A stretch of DNA of 64,000 nt from Streptomyces xinghaiensis S187 (GCF_000220705.2 NZ_CP023202.1:5362501-5426500), one strand, 5' to 3'; positions 8,281-16,909 are shown, counted from the stretch's first letter. The notes: generated by a model not told the origin, from the letters alone. Numbers and translations: made by a program.

Positions 8281-8406
8281 TCATGTCCACCGCGAGTGTC
8301 GCCAACCCCCGCCTTCGTACTCATACAGAGAGTCGTCCAACAGCAGCAGGTCGGCCGCGGGCTCCTCGTTCGGGAAGTCCGGCACGACCAAGACCTCGAT
8401 GTTCAT
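8281..8406 (-). pseudogene. truncated thioredoxin-like protein fragment
   Basis: An ATG at 8406 opens a 41-residue frame beginning MNIEVLVVPDFPNEEPAADL. This resembles the first strand and helix of small thioredoxin-like proteins found near Streptomyces mercury genes, where a Cys usually occupies the position of Phe in VPDFPN. The match fades after about 20 residues and the frame stops at 8281. I read it as a decayed fragment; chance resemblance is possible. Confidence 0.35.
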
Positions 8407-8463
8407 GCCCCCAGGATCGCGCTCATCGCGGCATTGTGGCTTTTGGCCCCACCTTGGCTGAAC

Positions 8464-8521
8464 CCCATCTGGGCTCAGCCGCGAATACGCGACACCTGAA
8501 CATGCGAGCTCACCAGTCCCG
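8464..8521 (-). repeat. 58-bp inverted repeat, right copy
   Basis: This is the exact reverse complement of 94-151. It lies 47 bp beyond the stop of the zinc-ribbon recombinase gene, so the mercury block is inserted between the recombinase operon and the left end of the 12.4-kb element. The identity of the two copies implies recent duplication or active maintenance. Confidence 0.95.
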
Positions 8522-8567
8522 AGGCCATATTCGCCCGCGGAGTGAGCAGCCCCGTAGCTCAGCCCGG

Positions 8568-10856
8568 TCACGTCAGCGATGACAAGTATTCGGACCAGTT
8601 CTCGCCGGCGAGCGTGGCCCAGCGTTCGGCTGTCTTGGGGTGGATGCCGAGCAGGTCAGCGATGACCATGGGCGGCAGGTCGGCCAAGGCGTCCACCATG
8701 GCGGTGTTCCGAGCTGCGCGGGCGGGCAGACCGTGTTGTCTCAGCGTGTCGGCGAGGCCGAGGGGGTTACGCGGGCGTCCAGGACTTTGGCCGGGCAAGA
8801 GGTACCTACGTCCGGCCGTGGTGCTGTGCCGGGGCGTGCTGTGGCGGAGCTGATCGTCGATGAGACGGGCGAGCTTAGGCGGGAGCACGAAGGGGTGCTG
8901 GTTGACCGCCAGGTAGGTGTGCTCCTGGTCGCGGCTGATGTGGTCCTCGGTGAGCTCGACGATGCGGGTCAGGGGAAGGGCGTAGAGACGGACGAGAGCA
9001 GCCGCGACGCGGACGTCCAAGGGCAACGCGGTGTCGTTGAAGCAGCGCAACAGCTCGTTTCGGGCCTCGTCCTCGGCTTGGAAGTGGCCGGGGAGTTGCG
9101 AGGCTGGGTGCTCGATGCTCAGACCGGGTGGGCAGAGGCGTCGTGCGGTGCTCCAGCGGAGGAAGGGGATGGAACGGGAGCGCAGGGTTGGCCTGTCGGT
9201 CGCCCAGACGTCCAGATGCGGCTGCTGGAGTCGACGGAGGCTCAGGTGCTGGGAGTCGAGCCAGTTCAGGAAGTCGATGGCGGCGAGCACGTTGCCGCAG
9301 TTGCCTTTGTGCGCGGCGTAGGTGTAACGGCCTCGGGCTGAGCGTCGGCGGGCGTCGCGGATGATGTGCCACTCGGCGAACGGACGAATGAGATTGGCGT
9401 GCCGCGCTGGGAGTTCGGCCACGGTCCGCGCGACCCAGTTGGTGAGCAGGGCGAGATTCTCATCGCGTGGCGGCAGGATGCCGGCGGTGACAAGCAACCC
9501 GCGCACGTAGGCGGTGGCAGCCCGTTGTGGCAGCGTGTCGAGGGATTCATGGTTCAGCGCTCCAGGATCGAGGACCAGGCGCCCCAGGAGACGGGCGGCG
9601 GGGCTTCGGCGCAGCCACTGCAGGACGCGGTAGGGGTTTTCCGCGCTGGTCAGAACGACGGCGAGGGGTTGAAGTGGCTGGGCCACGCTTGTGCCGTTTA
9701 CGGAGAGCAGATCGGTCACGCGGGCGGCCAGGGTGCAGCAGGGACAGCGGTGGCCGGAGTAGAGGTCCGCCGGTTCACCGCAGGCCGAACACCGCTCGAC
9801 CGGTTCGTCGGGGAACGAGCACGTCTTGCACAGGAGGGTTCCCTCGGCTGTCTGACCGATCAGGATGCGATGTCGACTGCACGTGGCGCACGGTGCAGGG
9901 GTCGACAGAGCTGCTCTGTAGCAGGAGTCGCACACTGGCCCTCGCGGCCAGAAGACCTTGACCTTCGTGACCTTGCCGCACAGGGCGCATGCGCACTCTT
10001 CGCGAGGGCGGCACGTGTCGCAGTGGAACGGGCCCAGGCCACCGTTGATGTGGTGGCCTGGGCGGGCCCGTTCACAGATGGCGCAGGTCTTCTCGTGTCG
10101 CTTGTAGCACCGGTCGCAGGTGTCCGGCCTGGTGCCGTCGGCCCGGGCGACGATGGGAACGGTCTGGCCGCAGACACCGCACAGGCGGGCAGGGCTGGAG
10201 TAGCAGCTGCCGCAGACCGGTCCGTCGGAGGTCAGTGCGTTGACCCGGCGTAGTCGTCCGCAACGGCAACAGGCCTGAGTGTTCTTGGGAGCACAGGTCT
10301 GGCAGAGGCTGGTGCCGTCGGGCAGGCGCCGGTACGAGATCATCATCCGGCGGCAGTCGGCGCATTCCTCCTTGGCATCCGGCTCCTTGTTCCTGCACGG
10401 ATTGCAGATGCCGCCCTCCGGTCGGCGGGCGTAGATGCTGGCCACTTTGCCGCAGCGGGCGCACGGCTTCTTGGCACGTCGGCTGGCGCAGCGTGAACAC
10501 AGTCGTCCCTCCGGTCCGTTGTTGGCGGGAAGAGGGTCAGTCCGTCCGCAGTCGCCACAGGCCACCAGAGCGACCTTGTCACCGTGCCCGGCGGCGGTGA
10601 GCGCAGCCAGCAAACGCACAACACAGGTCGGGCAGTCGCTACTGGGCGTGCTCAGCGCGTCGGGCCGCTCGGACAGATAGCGCACCAGGCGGAAGGCGTT
10701 CGCCCCACGCCATGCCCGCGCCTCCTCCGTCACGGCCTGCGCCTGTTCGGGGGCAAGGGAATCGCCCACCGCTGACCGCAGCAGTGCGACGATCTGCTCC
10801 TGCGCGGCGGCGAGTTCGGCGCGTAAGCGGATCTGGTCCGGTGTCAGCGGCCTCAC
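8568..10856 (-). CDS. nine-zinc-ribbon protein with degenerate tyrosine-recombinase domain
   Basis: A 762-residue protein, third gene of the recombinase operon. The GTG at 10856 overlaps the stop of the XRE gene (GTGA). About residues 90-350 form a tandem array of nine CxxC-x(12-19)-CxxC zinc ribbons, preceded by a lone CPTC. The middle (LIRPFAEWHIIRDARRR to the FLNWLDSQ region) resembles a SAM-like core-binding domain. The C-terminus keeps an integrase-like arginine block (LPLTRIVELTEDHI) but has ARAARNTA where HxxR is expected and no catalytic Tyr (KTAERWATLAGENW). It is probably a non-catalytic DNA-binding partner of the integrase. Actinobacteria have related long proteins annotated as integrases; the exact role is not known to me. 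Confidence 0.75.
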   Translation of the reverse strand: MRPLTPDQIRLRAELAAAQEQIVALLRSAVGDSLAPEQAQAVTEEARAWRGANAFRLVRYLSERPDALSTPSSDCPTCVVRLLAALTAAGHGDKVALVACGDCGRTDPLPANNGPEGRLCSRCASRRAKKPCARCGKVASIYARRPEGGICNPCRNKEPDAKEECADCRRMMISYRRLPDGTSLCQTCAPKNTQACCRCGRLRRVNALTSDGPVCGSCYSSPARLCGVCGQTVPIVARADGTRPDTCDRCYKRHEKTCAICERARPGHHINGGLGPFHCDTCRPREECACALCGKVTKVKVFWPRGPVCDSCYRAALSTPAPCATCSRHRILIGQTAEGTLLCKTCSFPDEPVERCSACGEPADLYSGHRCPCCTLAARVTDLLSVNGTSVAQPLQPLAVVLTSAENPYRVLQWLRRSPAARLLGRLVLDPGALNHESLDTLPQRAATAYVRGLLVTAGILPPRDENLALLTNWVARTVAELPARHANLIRPFAEWHIIRDARRRSARGRYTYAAHKGNCGNVLAAIDFLNWLDSQHLSLRRLQQPHLDVWATDRPTLRSRSIPFLRWSTARRLCPPGLSIEHPASQLPGHFQAEDEARNELLRCFNDTALPLDVRVAAALVRLYALPLTRIVELTEDHISRDQEHTYLAVNQHPFVLPPKLARLIDDQLRHSTPRHSTTAGRRYLLPGQSPGRPRNPLGLADTLRQHGLPARAARNTAMVDALADLPPMVIADLLGIHPKTAERWATLAGENWSEYLSSLT

Positions 10857-11179
10857 GGCTGACCCGGGCGCCGGATCGTGGTACGCCGCTCCTTCAGCGG
10901 CAGTGGCTCGGCCTGTCCGTCCGCGGTCTTCTTGACCTGTGCGTTGACTACCTTCGGCTTGATGAGATCGTTCGGTGTGCACTCGAAGATGTCGCACAGC
11001 GCGACCAAGGTGTCCATGCTCATCCGCTGGGGCGGCTGTGTCACCAAGCGGTAGACCTGCTCACGCGACAGGGTCACGCCACGTTCCGCCAGGAGCGGCA
11101 CCAGGTCCGAGGTCTGGAACATCTGGTGCTCGGCCATCGTGGCCCGCAGACACCACTCGTAGCCCATCTTCTTGATCAT
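10853..11179 (-). CDS. XRE-family helix-turn-helix regulator
   Basis: A 108-residue Cro/CI-type protein. The HTH spans about residues 25-75 (LVPLLAERGVTLSREQVYRL, then MDTLVALCDIFECTPNDLI). The C-terminal tail is basic (KERRTTIRRPGQP). The ATG overlaps the integrase stop (ATGA) and its own stop overlaps the GTG of the next gene (GTGA), so all three are made from one transcript in coupled fashion. It may set recombinase expression or act as a directionality factor. The palindrome at 12306-12322 upstream of the integrase is a candidate operator. Confidence 0.85.
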   Translation of the reverse strand: MIKKMGYEWCLRATMAEHQMFQTSDLVPLLAERGVTLSREQVYRLVTQPPQRMSMDTLVALCDIFECTPNDLIKPKVVNAQVKKTADGQAEPLPLKERRTTIRRPGQP

Positions 11180-12288
11180 TTAAGGTCCCAGTCGTCACCC
11201 AGCCGGCGCTTCAGCGAAGCCTCCAGGAGCTGGTTCCGGTACTCGTCAGAGACGCCCATGTAGATGGCCGTCGTAGAAGCGTGGGTATGGCCCACCTGCT
11301 CTTGAACGAAGCGGGCAGGGTAGCCGAACTCGGTCAGATGCGTGATGTAGCTGTGGCGCAGACAGTGCAGGTCGAGGTCCTCGTCGAGGCCGGCGTCCTG
11401 GCGTGCCGTCACGAACGCCTCGTTGATCGAGCGGGGAGACATCCGTCCGACCCGCTCGGTCACCCACAAGGCCGGGTGCCGGTCCGGCGAGAGCCGCGGG
11501 CGAATCTCGTGCACCCACTCGTCGAGGACGTCGACTACCCAGTCCATCTCAGGGACCAGAAGCACGGTCCGTCGCTTCGGCGGTGTCCCCTTGGAGGACT
11601 TGCCGTACCGGACGGTCATGCTGCCGGCCTGCCCGAACTGCGGCGCCTTCCTGTGCCGCCGCAAATCCACCAGGTCGACCTTCGAGGACTCGGTCCGCCG
11701 GGTTCCGTACGCGTAGATCGTCTTGAGCGCGGCAGCATCACGTAGCGCGGTGAGTGCGCCCTTGCGGCCCTGCCCGTGAATGCGTCGGGGCCGGGCATCG
11801 GCGGCGTCAAACAGCGCTTGGACCTCGTCGTAAGTCAGAGGCCGACGCCGGGGATCGCCCTCGTACTCCACCGAGTGCAGGACAGAGTTGCCCTCGTGAA
11901 AGATCACCTGCGGTGACAGGCCGAACCGTTCCTGGCAGGTCTCAACCCACCCGTACCGGCGGTCCAGCAGGAACTCCACGAACAGCTCGATCACCACCTC
12001 GTAGGACCGAGCCGTAGACAACTGGATCGGCTTGGCCCCGCTGCGAAGGTGGACGATGAACGCCTCGCCATCGGCGGGAGTCCACTGCCACGGGTACAAC
12101 CCCGTGAAATCCTCGAACCGTTGGATCAGACGCAGCCGGGGCTGGATCGTCGAAGCCTGGAGAAACCGCGCGGACTGCTGCCGAGCCCATCCCTCCTTCA
12201 TTGCAGAGGAAACCGCTGGCTCCGGGTCCAGAAGGACAACGTTCGGGGCCAGGGCAAGACGCACCGAACCGGGTGCCTCAGCGACCAT
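11176..12288 (-). CDS. tyrosine-type site-specific integrase
   Basis: A 370-residue recombinase and first gene of the trio. The N-terminal half is a SAM-like core-binding domain (RFEDFTGLYPWQWTPADGEAF). The catalytic half has Arg in YGTRRTESSKVDL, HCLRHSYITHL (HxxR), VGHTH and the nucleophile Tyr in TTAIYMGVS, so it looks active. It is the likely enzyme for insertion of the 12.4-kb element into the ligase gene. The ATG at 12288 is 164 bp inside the right boundary, leaving room for a promoter at the element end. Confidence 0.92.
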   Translation of the reverse strand: MVAEAPGSVRLALAPNVVLLDPEPAVSSAMKEGWARQQSARFLQASTIQPRLRLIQRFEDFTGLYPWQWTPADGEAFIVHLRSGAKPIQLSTARSYEVVIELFVEFLLDRRYGWVETCQERFGLSPQVIFHEGNSVLHSVEYEGDPRRRPLTYDEVQALFDAADARPRRIHGQGRKGALTALRDAAALKTIYAYGTRRTESSKVDLVDLRRHRKAPQFGQAGSMTVRYGKSSKGTPPKRRTVLLVPEMDWVVDVLDEWVHEIRPRLSPDRHPALWVTERVGRMSPRSINEAFVTARQDAGLDEDLDLHCLRHSYITHLTEFGYPARFVQEQVGHTHASTTAIYMGVSDEYRNQLLEASLKRRLGDDWDLK

Positions 12289-12451
12289 GCCCGCCGTTGT
12301 ATCAAACGCATCATTGTTGCGTCCATACCGAGCGGCGCTGGTCAGTCGTGTACGGGAGCTCCGGGCGTTCCCGCATCAGGGCCTCTGATCAGCCAGGACG
12401 TTCGTGATGAGGCTCTACGAACTGTTGCAACCAATGCAATTCATCCTGTTT
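12289..12451 (-). promoter_or_regulatory. right end of element: integrase promoter region and possible att-arm sites
   Basis: The 163 bp between the integrase start and the ligase junction are more AT-rich than the surroundings. An inverted repeat acgca-N7-tgcgt occupies 12306-12322 and could be an operator for the XRE protein. Next to the junction the near-palindrome ttgcaaccaatgcaa (12425-12439) resembles a recombinase core or arm site. The minus-strand frame of the ligase reads through this end and stops at 12415. Confidence 0.45.
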
Positions 12452-13173
12452 CGCAGTTTGCGCCAGTCGCGCCGGCCGCCGCGGTAGGGACCGTCGAGCC
12501 GTTTGACGACCAGGCCCTCGATCCCGTTCGCGGTCAGCGTCTCGTACCAGAGCGAGGCCACCTCCTCGTCGGTCGTCATCGGCACCGCCTGGACGGGCGG
12601 TCCGACCGGGGCCAGCAGACCGGTCAGCGCGGTGCGCCGCCGCCGGTACGGCAGCGGCCGGAGGTCCGTGGTGCCGGTGGCCAGCAGGTCGAAGGCCGCG
12701 TACGAGGCGGGGAGTCGCCGGGCGAGCTCGGCCGCCCGGCCGCGGCGGGCCATGGCGCGCTTCTGCACGGCGGCGAAGTCGGTCCGCCCCTCCGTCCAGA
12801 CGACCACCTCGCCGTCCAGCACCGTCCCGGCGGGCAGCGCCTCGGCCGCCGTCACCAGATCGGGAAAGGAGTCGGTGACGATCCGGCCGGAGCGCGCCTG
12901 GAGGAGGACGCGGTCCGGGTCGCGCAGCAGGACGACCCGGTGGCCGTCGAACTTGGGTTCGTACGCGAGACCGGTGCCGCGGGGCAGCCGCTCCACTGGC
13001 CGGGCCAGTGCCACCTCCACCGGCGGGCGCAGCACGGCCCGGGCGGGCCGGGCGCCGGTGCCGGGGGCCGGCCGGCCGCCGCCGGCGCTCTCCGCGCCGG
13101 CGTCCCCCGGCCCCGGCCCGCGCCCGTCCCCGGCGCCCGTGCCCCGGGCCGGTTCCGCTCCGGGGCCGCTCAT
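12415..13173 (-). pseudogene. ligD: ATP-dependent DNA ligase, N-terminal part truncated by insertion
   Basis: This frame encodes the adenylation domain of a LigD-type ligase. It has the catalytic lysine motif YEPKFDGHR (motif I), LDGEVVVW (motif III/IIIa), AAFDLLATG and IEGLVVKR...WRKLR (motifs IV-V). Genuine ligase ends at about 12452. The last residues, NRMNCIGCNSS, come from the inserted element. The OB-fold with motif VI is missing here and begins at position 57 on the far side of the element. The ATG overlaps the stop of the polymerase-domain gene (ATGA). Without the OB-fold, nick sealing should be lost. Confidence 0.9.
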
Positions 13174-14069
13174 GGCGCCCGCAGGTCCGGCAGCGGGTGG
13201 CCGCGTTCCGGGTCGAGGAGCCCGGCCAGCAGGTCCCCGTGCCCCTCCAGCCGTCCCGGCAGGTCACCGGCGCGGAAGGCGAGCTGCTCCGGGTCCGCGC
13301 AGGCCCGGACCTCCGCCCACTCCACCGGCGTGGAGACGGTCGGGGTGTCGCGGGCCCGCAGCGTGTACGGCGCGGCGGTGGTCTTGGCGGCCGCGTTCTG
13401 GCTGAAGTCGACGAAGACCTTCCCCGGCCGCAGCGAGCGGGACATCCGGTGGGTGACCAGCCCCGGCATCGCCCGCGTGGCCTCCACCGCCAGGGCCTTG
13501 GCGTAGGAGGTGACCTCGCGCGAGGGCGCGGGAGGGTGCAGCGGGACGAGCAGGTGCAGCCCCTTGGAACCGCTCGTCTTGGCGTAGGCGTGCAGGCCGT
13601 CCCCGGCCAGCCGCTCGCGCAGCCAGTCCGCGACGACGCAGCACTCGACGACCGTCGCCGGGCTGCCCGGGTCGAGATCGAGGACGAGACGGTCGGCGAG
13701 GGCGGGCTCGGCGGCCTTCCACTGCGGGGTGTGCAGCTCGGTGACGAGGTTCGCCACCCAGACCAGCGTCGGCAGGTCCTGCACCAGGATCTGCCGCGCC
13801 CATTTGTCCTCCGAGCGCGGGACCTCGGCGGTCTTCACCCAGGCGGGGGCACCGGGCGGCACGTTCTTCGCGAAGAAGTGCTCGCCCCCCGCGCCGTCCG
13901 GATAGCGCAGCAGGGACAGCGGGCGGTCGTGCAGGTGGGGCAGGAGTGCCGGCGCGACAGCGGCGTAGTAGTGCAGGACCTCACCCTTGGTGAAACCGCT
14001 CGGATAGAGGACCTTCTCGAGATTGCTGAGCGCCAGCCGCCGCCCCTCCACCTCGGCGATGATCGACAT
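13170..14069 (-). CDS. ligD: LigD-type NHEJ DNA polymerase/primase domain protein
   Basis: A stand-alone polymerase domain of about 299 residues (AEP superfamily) that fills in ends during non-homologous end joining. Recognisable elements are NLEKVLYPSGFTKGEVLHYY, the metal-binding DxD in LVLDLDPG, the SGSKGLHLLVPL segment and the VFVDFSQNAAAKTT region. Its stop overlaps the ligase start. The gene is divergent from ku, with only 39 bp between the chosen ATG (MSIIAEVEG, 14069) and the ku start. An in-frame ATG at 14081 is an alternative start. Confidence 0.92.
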   Translation of the reverse strand: MSIIAEVEGRRLALSNLEKVLYPSGFTKGEVLHYYAAVAPALLPHLHDRPLSLLRYPDGAGGEHFFAKNVPPGAPAWVKTAEVPRSEDKWARQILVQDLPTLVWVANLVTELHTPQWKAAEPALADRLVLDLDPGSPATVVECCVVADWLRERLAGDGLHAYAKTSGSKGLHLLVPLHPPAPSREVTSYAKALAVEATRAMPGLVTHRMSRSLRPGKVFVDFSQNAAAKTTAAPYTLRARDTPTVSTPVEWAEVRACADPEQLAFRAGDLPGRLEGHGDLLAGLLDPERGHPLPDLRAP

Positions 14070-14108
14070 AGCATGGATCATCACATGAAGGCACGAAAGG
14101 TGTGAATC

Positions 14109-15224
14109 GTGCGATCCATCTGGAAGGGTTCCATTTCCTTCGGCCTGGTCAGCATCCCGGTCAAGGTCTTCGGGGCGACGGAGAACCACTCGGTCTCGTT
14201 CCGCCAGGTCCACGCGGCCGACGGCGGGCGCATCCGCTACCGCAAGGTCTGCGAGCTGGACGAGGAGGAAGTCCCCACGGAGGAGATCACCAAGGCCTTC
14301 GAGGCCGCCGACGGGACGACCGTGCCGCTCAGCGACGAGGACCTCTCCGCGCTGCCGCTGCCCACCGCCCGCACCATCGAGATCCTCGCCTTCGTGCCCG
14401 CCGACACCGTGGACCCCCTCCAGCTCGACCGCTCGTACTACCTCGGTGCCGACGGCGGCGGCGCGGCCAAGCCGTACGTCCTGCTCCGCGAGGCGCTGAA
14501 CCGCAGCGAGAAGGTGGCCATCGCCAAACTGGCCCTCCGCGGCCGCGAGACCCTGGCGATGCTGCGGGTCGTCGACGACGCCCTCGCCCTGCACACCATG
14601 CTCTGGCCGGACGAGATCCGGCCCGCGACCGGGGTCGCGCCCGACACCGAGGTCGGCATCCGCGACGCGGAACTCGACCTCGCCGACACCCTGATGGAGA
14701 CCCTCGGCGACCTGGATCCCGGGGAGCTGCACGACGAGTACCGGGAAGCCGTCGAGGCGCTGGTCGCCGCGAAGCTGGAGGGCGTCGAGCCGGAGGAGGC
14801 GCGGGAGCGGGTGGAGGCCGGGGGCAAGGTCATCGACCTGATGGCCGCGCTGGAGAACAGCGTCCGCGCGGCACGGGAGGGGCGCGGCGAGGAGGCCGGG
14901 GCGGCAGGCGGGGAGGGGGCCGCCGGGGCGGAGGGCGAAGAAGCGGAGGGCGACGTCCGGGAGCTGCGGTCCGGGAAGGGCGCCGGAAAGGGCGCCGGGA
15001 AGACGGCGGCCGGGAAGACGGCGGCGCGGAAGAGCACCGCCAAGCGCGGGGAAGCGGAGGAGGAAGGGGCGGGCAAGGCCGGCAAGAAGACCGGGGGAAG
15101 CCGGAAGAGCACGGCGGCGAAGAAGAGCGGATCGGCGGCAAAGGACTCCCGCGGGCGGCGGAGCACGTCCGGGGCGGCGAAGAAGACGGCGTCCGCCAAG
15201 AAGCGGGACCGCGCCACCGGCTGA
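14109..15224 (+). CDS. ku: Ku protein, DNA end-binding factor of NHEJ
   Basis: A 371-residue bacterial Ku homodimer subunit that binds double-strand ends and recruits LigD. The N-terminus MRSIWKGSISFGLVSIPVKV is diagnostic and the Ku core runs to about residue 255. A long low-complexity tail follows, acidic/Gly-rich and then Lys/Ala-rich (KGAGKTAAGKTAARKSTAKR), similar to the DNA-binding tails of streptomycete Ku. The GTG start at 14109 follows a gaaagg sequence. With the partner ligase disrupted, Ku and the polymerase may have to use another ligase. Confidence 0.95.
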   Translation: MRSIWKGSISFGLVSIPVKVFGATENHSVSFRQVHAADGGRIRYRKVCELDEEEVPTEEITKAFEAADGTTVPLSDEDLSALPLPTARTIEILAFVPADTVDPLQLDRSYYLGADGGGAAKPYVLLREALNRSEKVAIAKLALRGRETLAMLRVVDDALALHTMLWPDEIRPATGVAPDTEVGIRDAELDLADTLMETLGDLDPGELHDEYREAVEALVAAKLEGVEPEEARERVEAGGKVIDLMAALENSVRAAREGRGEEAGAAGGEGAAGAEGEEAEGDVRELRSGKGAGKGAGKTAAGKTAARKSTAKRGEAEEEGAGKAGKKTGGSRKSTAAKKSGSAAKDSRGRRSTSGAAKKTASAKKRDRATG

Positions 15225-15240
15225 CGGCCCCGCACGGGAT

Positions 15241-15756
15241 TCAGTGGCCGGCGGCCGTACGGGCGCGGCGGCGCAGATACAGGCCGAGTGCCGCGGCCGC
15301 CAGCAGCAGGGCGCCGCCCGCCGCCGTCACCGTCCCGCGGAAGCCGCCCGCTCCGGCCTCCACCGCATCCCGCGAGACGGTGACGCGCGTGGCGGCCGAC
15401 CGGCCCTCGGGGCGGCCGCACCGGACGCTCACCTGGTGCTCGCCGGTCCGGGCGTGGAGATGGACCGTGGCGCTCCCGAACAGGTGACCGGCCTTCAGAT
15501 CGCCCGGTTCCAGCCTGACGCGCCCGAAGGCCGGGGACGAGGCCGTGCCGGTACGGCTGTCGCACCCGGTGGCCCGCAGGCGCAGCGTGCCGCCCGGCGC
15601 GACGGTGGACGGCTCCGTCTCGACGGCGGGGCCCGGCGGGGCGTCGTCCGAGGCGGCGGCCGCGGCGGGGGCGAACGGCTCCGCCGCCGTGAGCGGAGCC
15701 GCGCTCAGGACGGCGGCGGCCAGGGCGGCCGGCGCGACGAGGCGTGTGCTGCGCAT
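15241..15756 (-). CDS. secreted, C-terminally membrane-anchored protein of unknown function
   Basis: A 171-residue protein with a signal peptide (MRSTRLVAPAALAAAVLSAA) and a C-terminal membrane segment followed by RRRARTAAGH, so most of it should sit outside the cell. The central part is a beta-rich domain (PGGTLRLRATGC, EHQVSVRCG) with two cysteines likely to form a disulfide. A strong aggagga precedes the ATG. It is convergent with ku across 16 bp. I do not recognise a function. Confidence 0.75.
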   Translation of the reverse strand: MRSTRLVAPAALAAAVLSAAPLTAAEPFAPAAAAASDDAPPGPAVETEPSTVAPGGTLRLRATGCDSRTGTASSPAFGRVRLEPGDLKAGHLFGSATVHLHARTGEHQVSVRCGRPEGRSAATRVTVSRDAVEAGAGGFRGTVTAAGGALLLAAAALGLYLRRRARTAAGH

Positions 15757-16013
15757 GGGCGGGTCCTCCTCCACCTCCACGGCGGGCTCCGGGTCCGCCG
15801 TGTGCGGCCGGAGACCCGCGCTCTCCTCGGGGAAGGCTAGGAGCCCCGCCCGGGCCCGGCGATCCGGGCGCTGCGAACGAGTGGCCGTACGAACGACTGG
15901 CCGTACGGAGGAGCGGCCGGACGGGTGAGGGCCGCACCGGGCGGCGCCGCGGCCGTGCGACCCGGGCCGTGGGGGCGGCGGGCGAACCGGGGCGGGGGAG
16001 AAACGCTCGCGGG

Positions 16014-16691
16014 CTACGCCGTCGCGTCCGGCCGCGGCCCGTCGGGGCGGGCAGGGCGCCGGAGGGCGTACGCGGCCGCCGAGCCCGCCGCGAGGAGGGC
16101 CAGCACCGAGACGGCGGCGCCGAACCAGGAGGCGCCCAGCCACTGCCCGCCGACATAGCCGAGGCTCACGCCGTAGCCCGCCCACATCAGGCCCGCCAGC
16201 GCGGACCACGGCAGGAACTCGCGGACCGCGCGGTGCGCGGCGCCCGCGCCCAGGCTCACCACCGACCGGCCCGCGGGCGCGAAGCGGGCGAGCAGCACCA
16301 GCGGGCCGCCGCCCCGGACCAGCGCGGTGCCCAGCCGGTCCTGCGCGGAGGAGAGCCGGCGGGACCGGGCGATGGCGCGGTCGAACCGCTCGCCGCCGCG
16401 CCGGGCCAGCCGGTACGCGGCCAGGTCGCCGAGGACGGAGGCGGTCGCGGCGCAGAGGGCGAGCACCAGGAGGTCCGGCACACCGCCCGCGGCGGGGCCG
16501 GCCGCACCGGTGGCGGCGTCGACGGCGTCGGCCGCACCCGCGCCCGCCGCCGCGGTGGCCGCCGCGATCACCAGGACCCCGCTCGGCAGCACGGGCAGGA
16601 AGACGTCGAGCAGCACCGACACCACGACGATGACGTAGATGCACGGGGCCGCCGTCAGCGACCCCAGATCCTCCAGCACGGCTTCTCCCAT
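16014..16691 (-). CDS. DedA/VTT-domain membrane protein
   Basis: A 225-residue protein with about five hydrophobic segments. Its DedA features are LDVFLPVLPSGVLVIAAATA near the N-terminus, the re-entrant region GDLAAYRLARRGGERF, and FAPAGRSVVSLGAGA with the conserved Arg. DedA proteins are thought to move lipid carriers across the membrane and affect envelope charge and division. A long Ala/Gly-rich insertion (about residues 40-70) is unusual. It stands alone on the minus strand; the 218 bp upstream hold no gene. Confidence 0.85.
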   Translation of the reverse strand: MGEAVLEDLGSLTAAPCIYVIVVVSVLLDVFLPVLPSGVLVIAAATAAAGAGAADAVDAATGAAGPAAGGVPDLLVLALCAATASVLGDLAAYRLARRGGERFDRAIARSRRLSSAQDRLGTALVRGGGPLVLLARFAPAGRSVVSLGAGAAHRAVREFLPWSALAGLMWAGYGVSLGYVGGQWLGASWFGAAVSVLALLAAGSAAAYALRRPARPDGPRPDATA

Positions 16692-16909
16692 CCGAACCCC
16701 CGACCGCGCGTCGCGGGGGTGCGGCAGAAGCGGTCATGTACCGCCGTACAGCGTACGCCCGGGGCGGGCGGGGCCGGTCTCCGGGCCGCGCCGCGCCGGA
16801 CCCGGGCGCGGAACATCCGTACGGCGGGCACGGAGCGCCGGCGCCGCCGGGAAGGGATGGTCGCCCGGAGACCCCGGAACCGCAGAGCGGCGTATGGACG
16901 AGGAGTGCG

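Larger units (their letters stand above)
7858..8567. other. 710-bp remnant region between merB and the recombinase operon
   Basis: There is no intact gene here. It holds the 7884-7916 palindrome, a truncated thioredoxin-like frame at 8281-8406 (minus strand) and the right 58-bp inverted repeat. The stretch 8020-8280 has open frames on both strands but none I recognise. It looks like scar tissue from earlier insertions. Confidence 0.6.
57..12451. mobile_element. 12.4-kb integrated element carrying a recombinase trio and mercury resistance
   Basis: The boundaries come from the split ligase: ligase coding sequence stops matching at about 12452 on the right and resumes at about 56 on the left. 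The inserted DNA holds a three-gene recombinase operon (8568-12288) and a mer module (94-8521). No long target duplication is visible. If the empty site read CTG-CGG-CAC, the two junctions share only a base or so. The right end has the near-palindrome ttgcaaccaatgcaa (12425-12439) and the left end has gttgca at 82-87, which may be recombinase contacts. The recombinase genes look less GC-rich than the backbone, as expected for imported DNA. Which terminal bases belong to the element is known only to within a few nucleotides. Confidence 0.85.

Noticed and set aside
94..8521. Classical Tn3/Tn21-type mercury transposon
   Set aside because: The ends are 58 bp and lack the GGGG-type 38-bp Tn3 repeat. 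There is no Tn3 transposase or resolvase between them.
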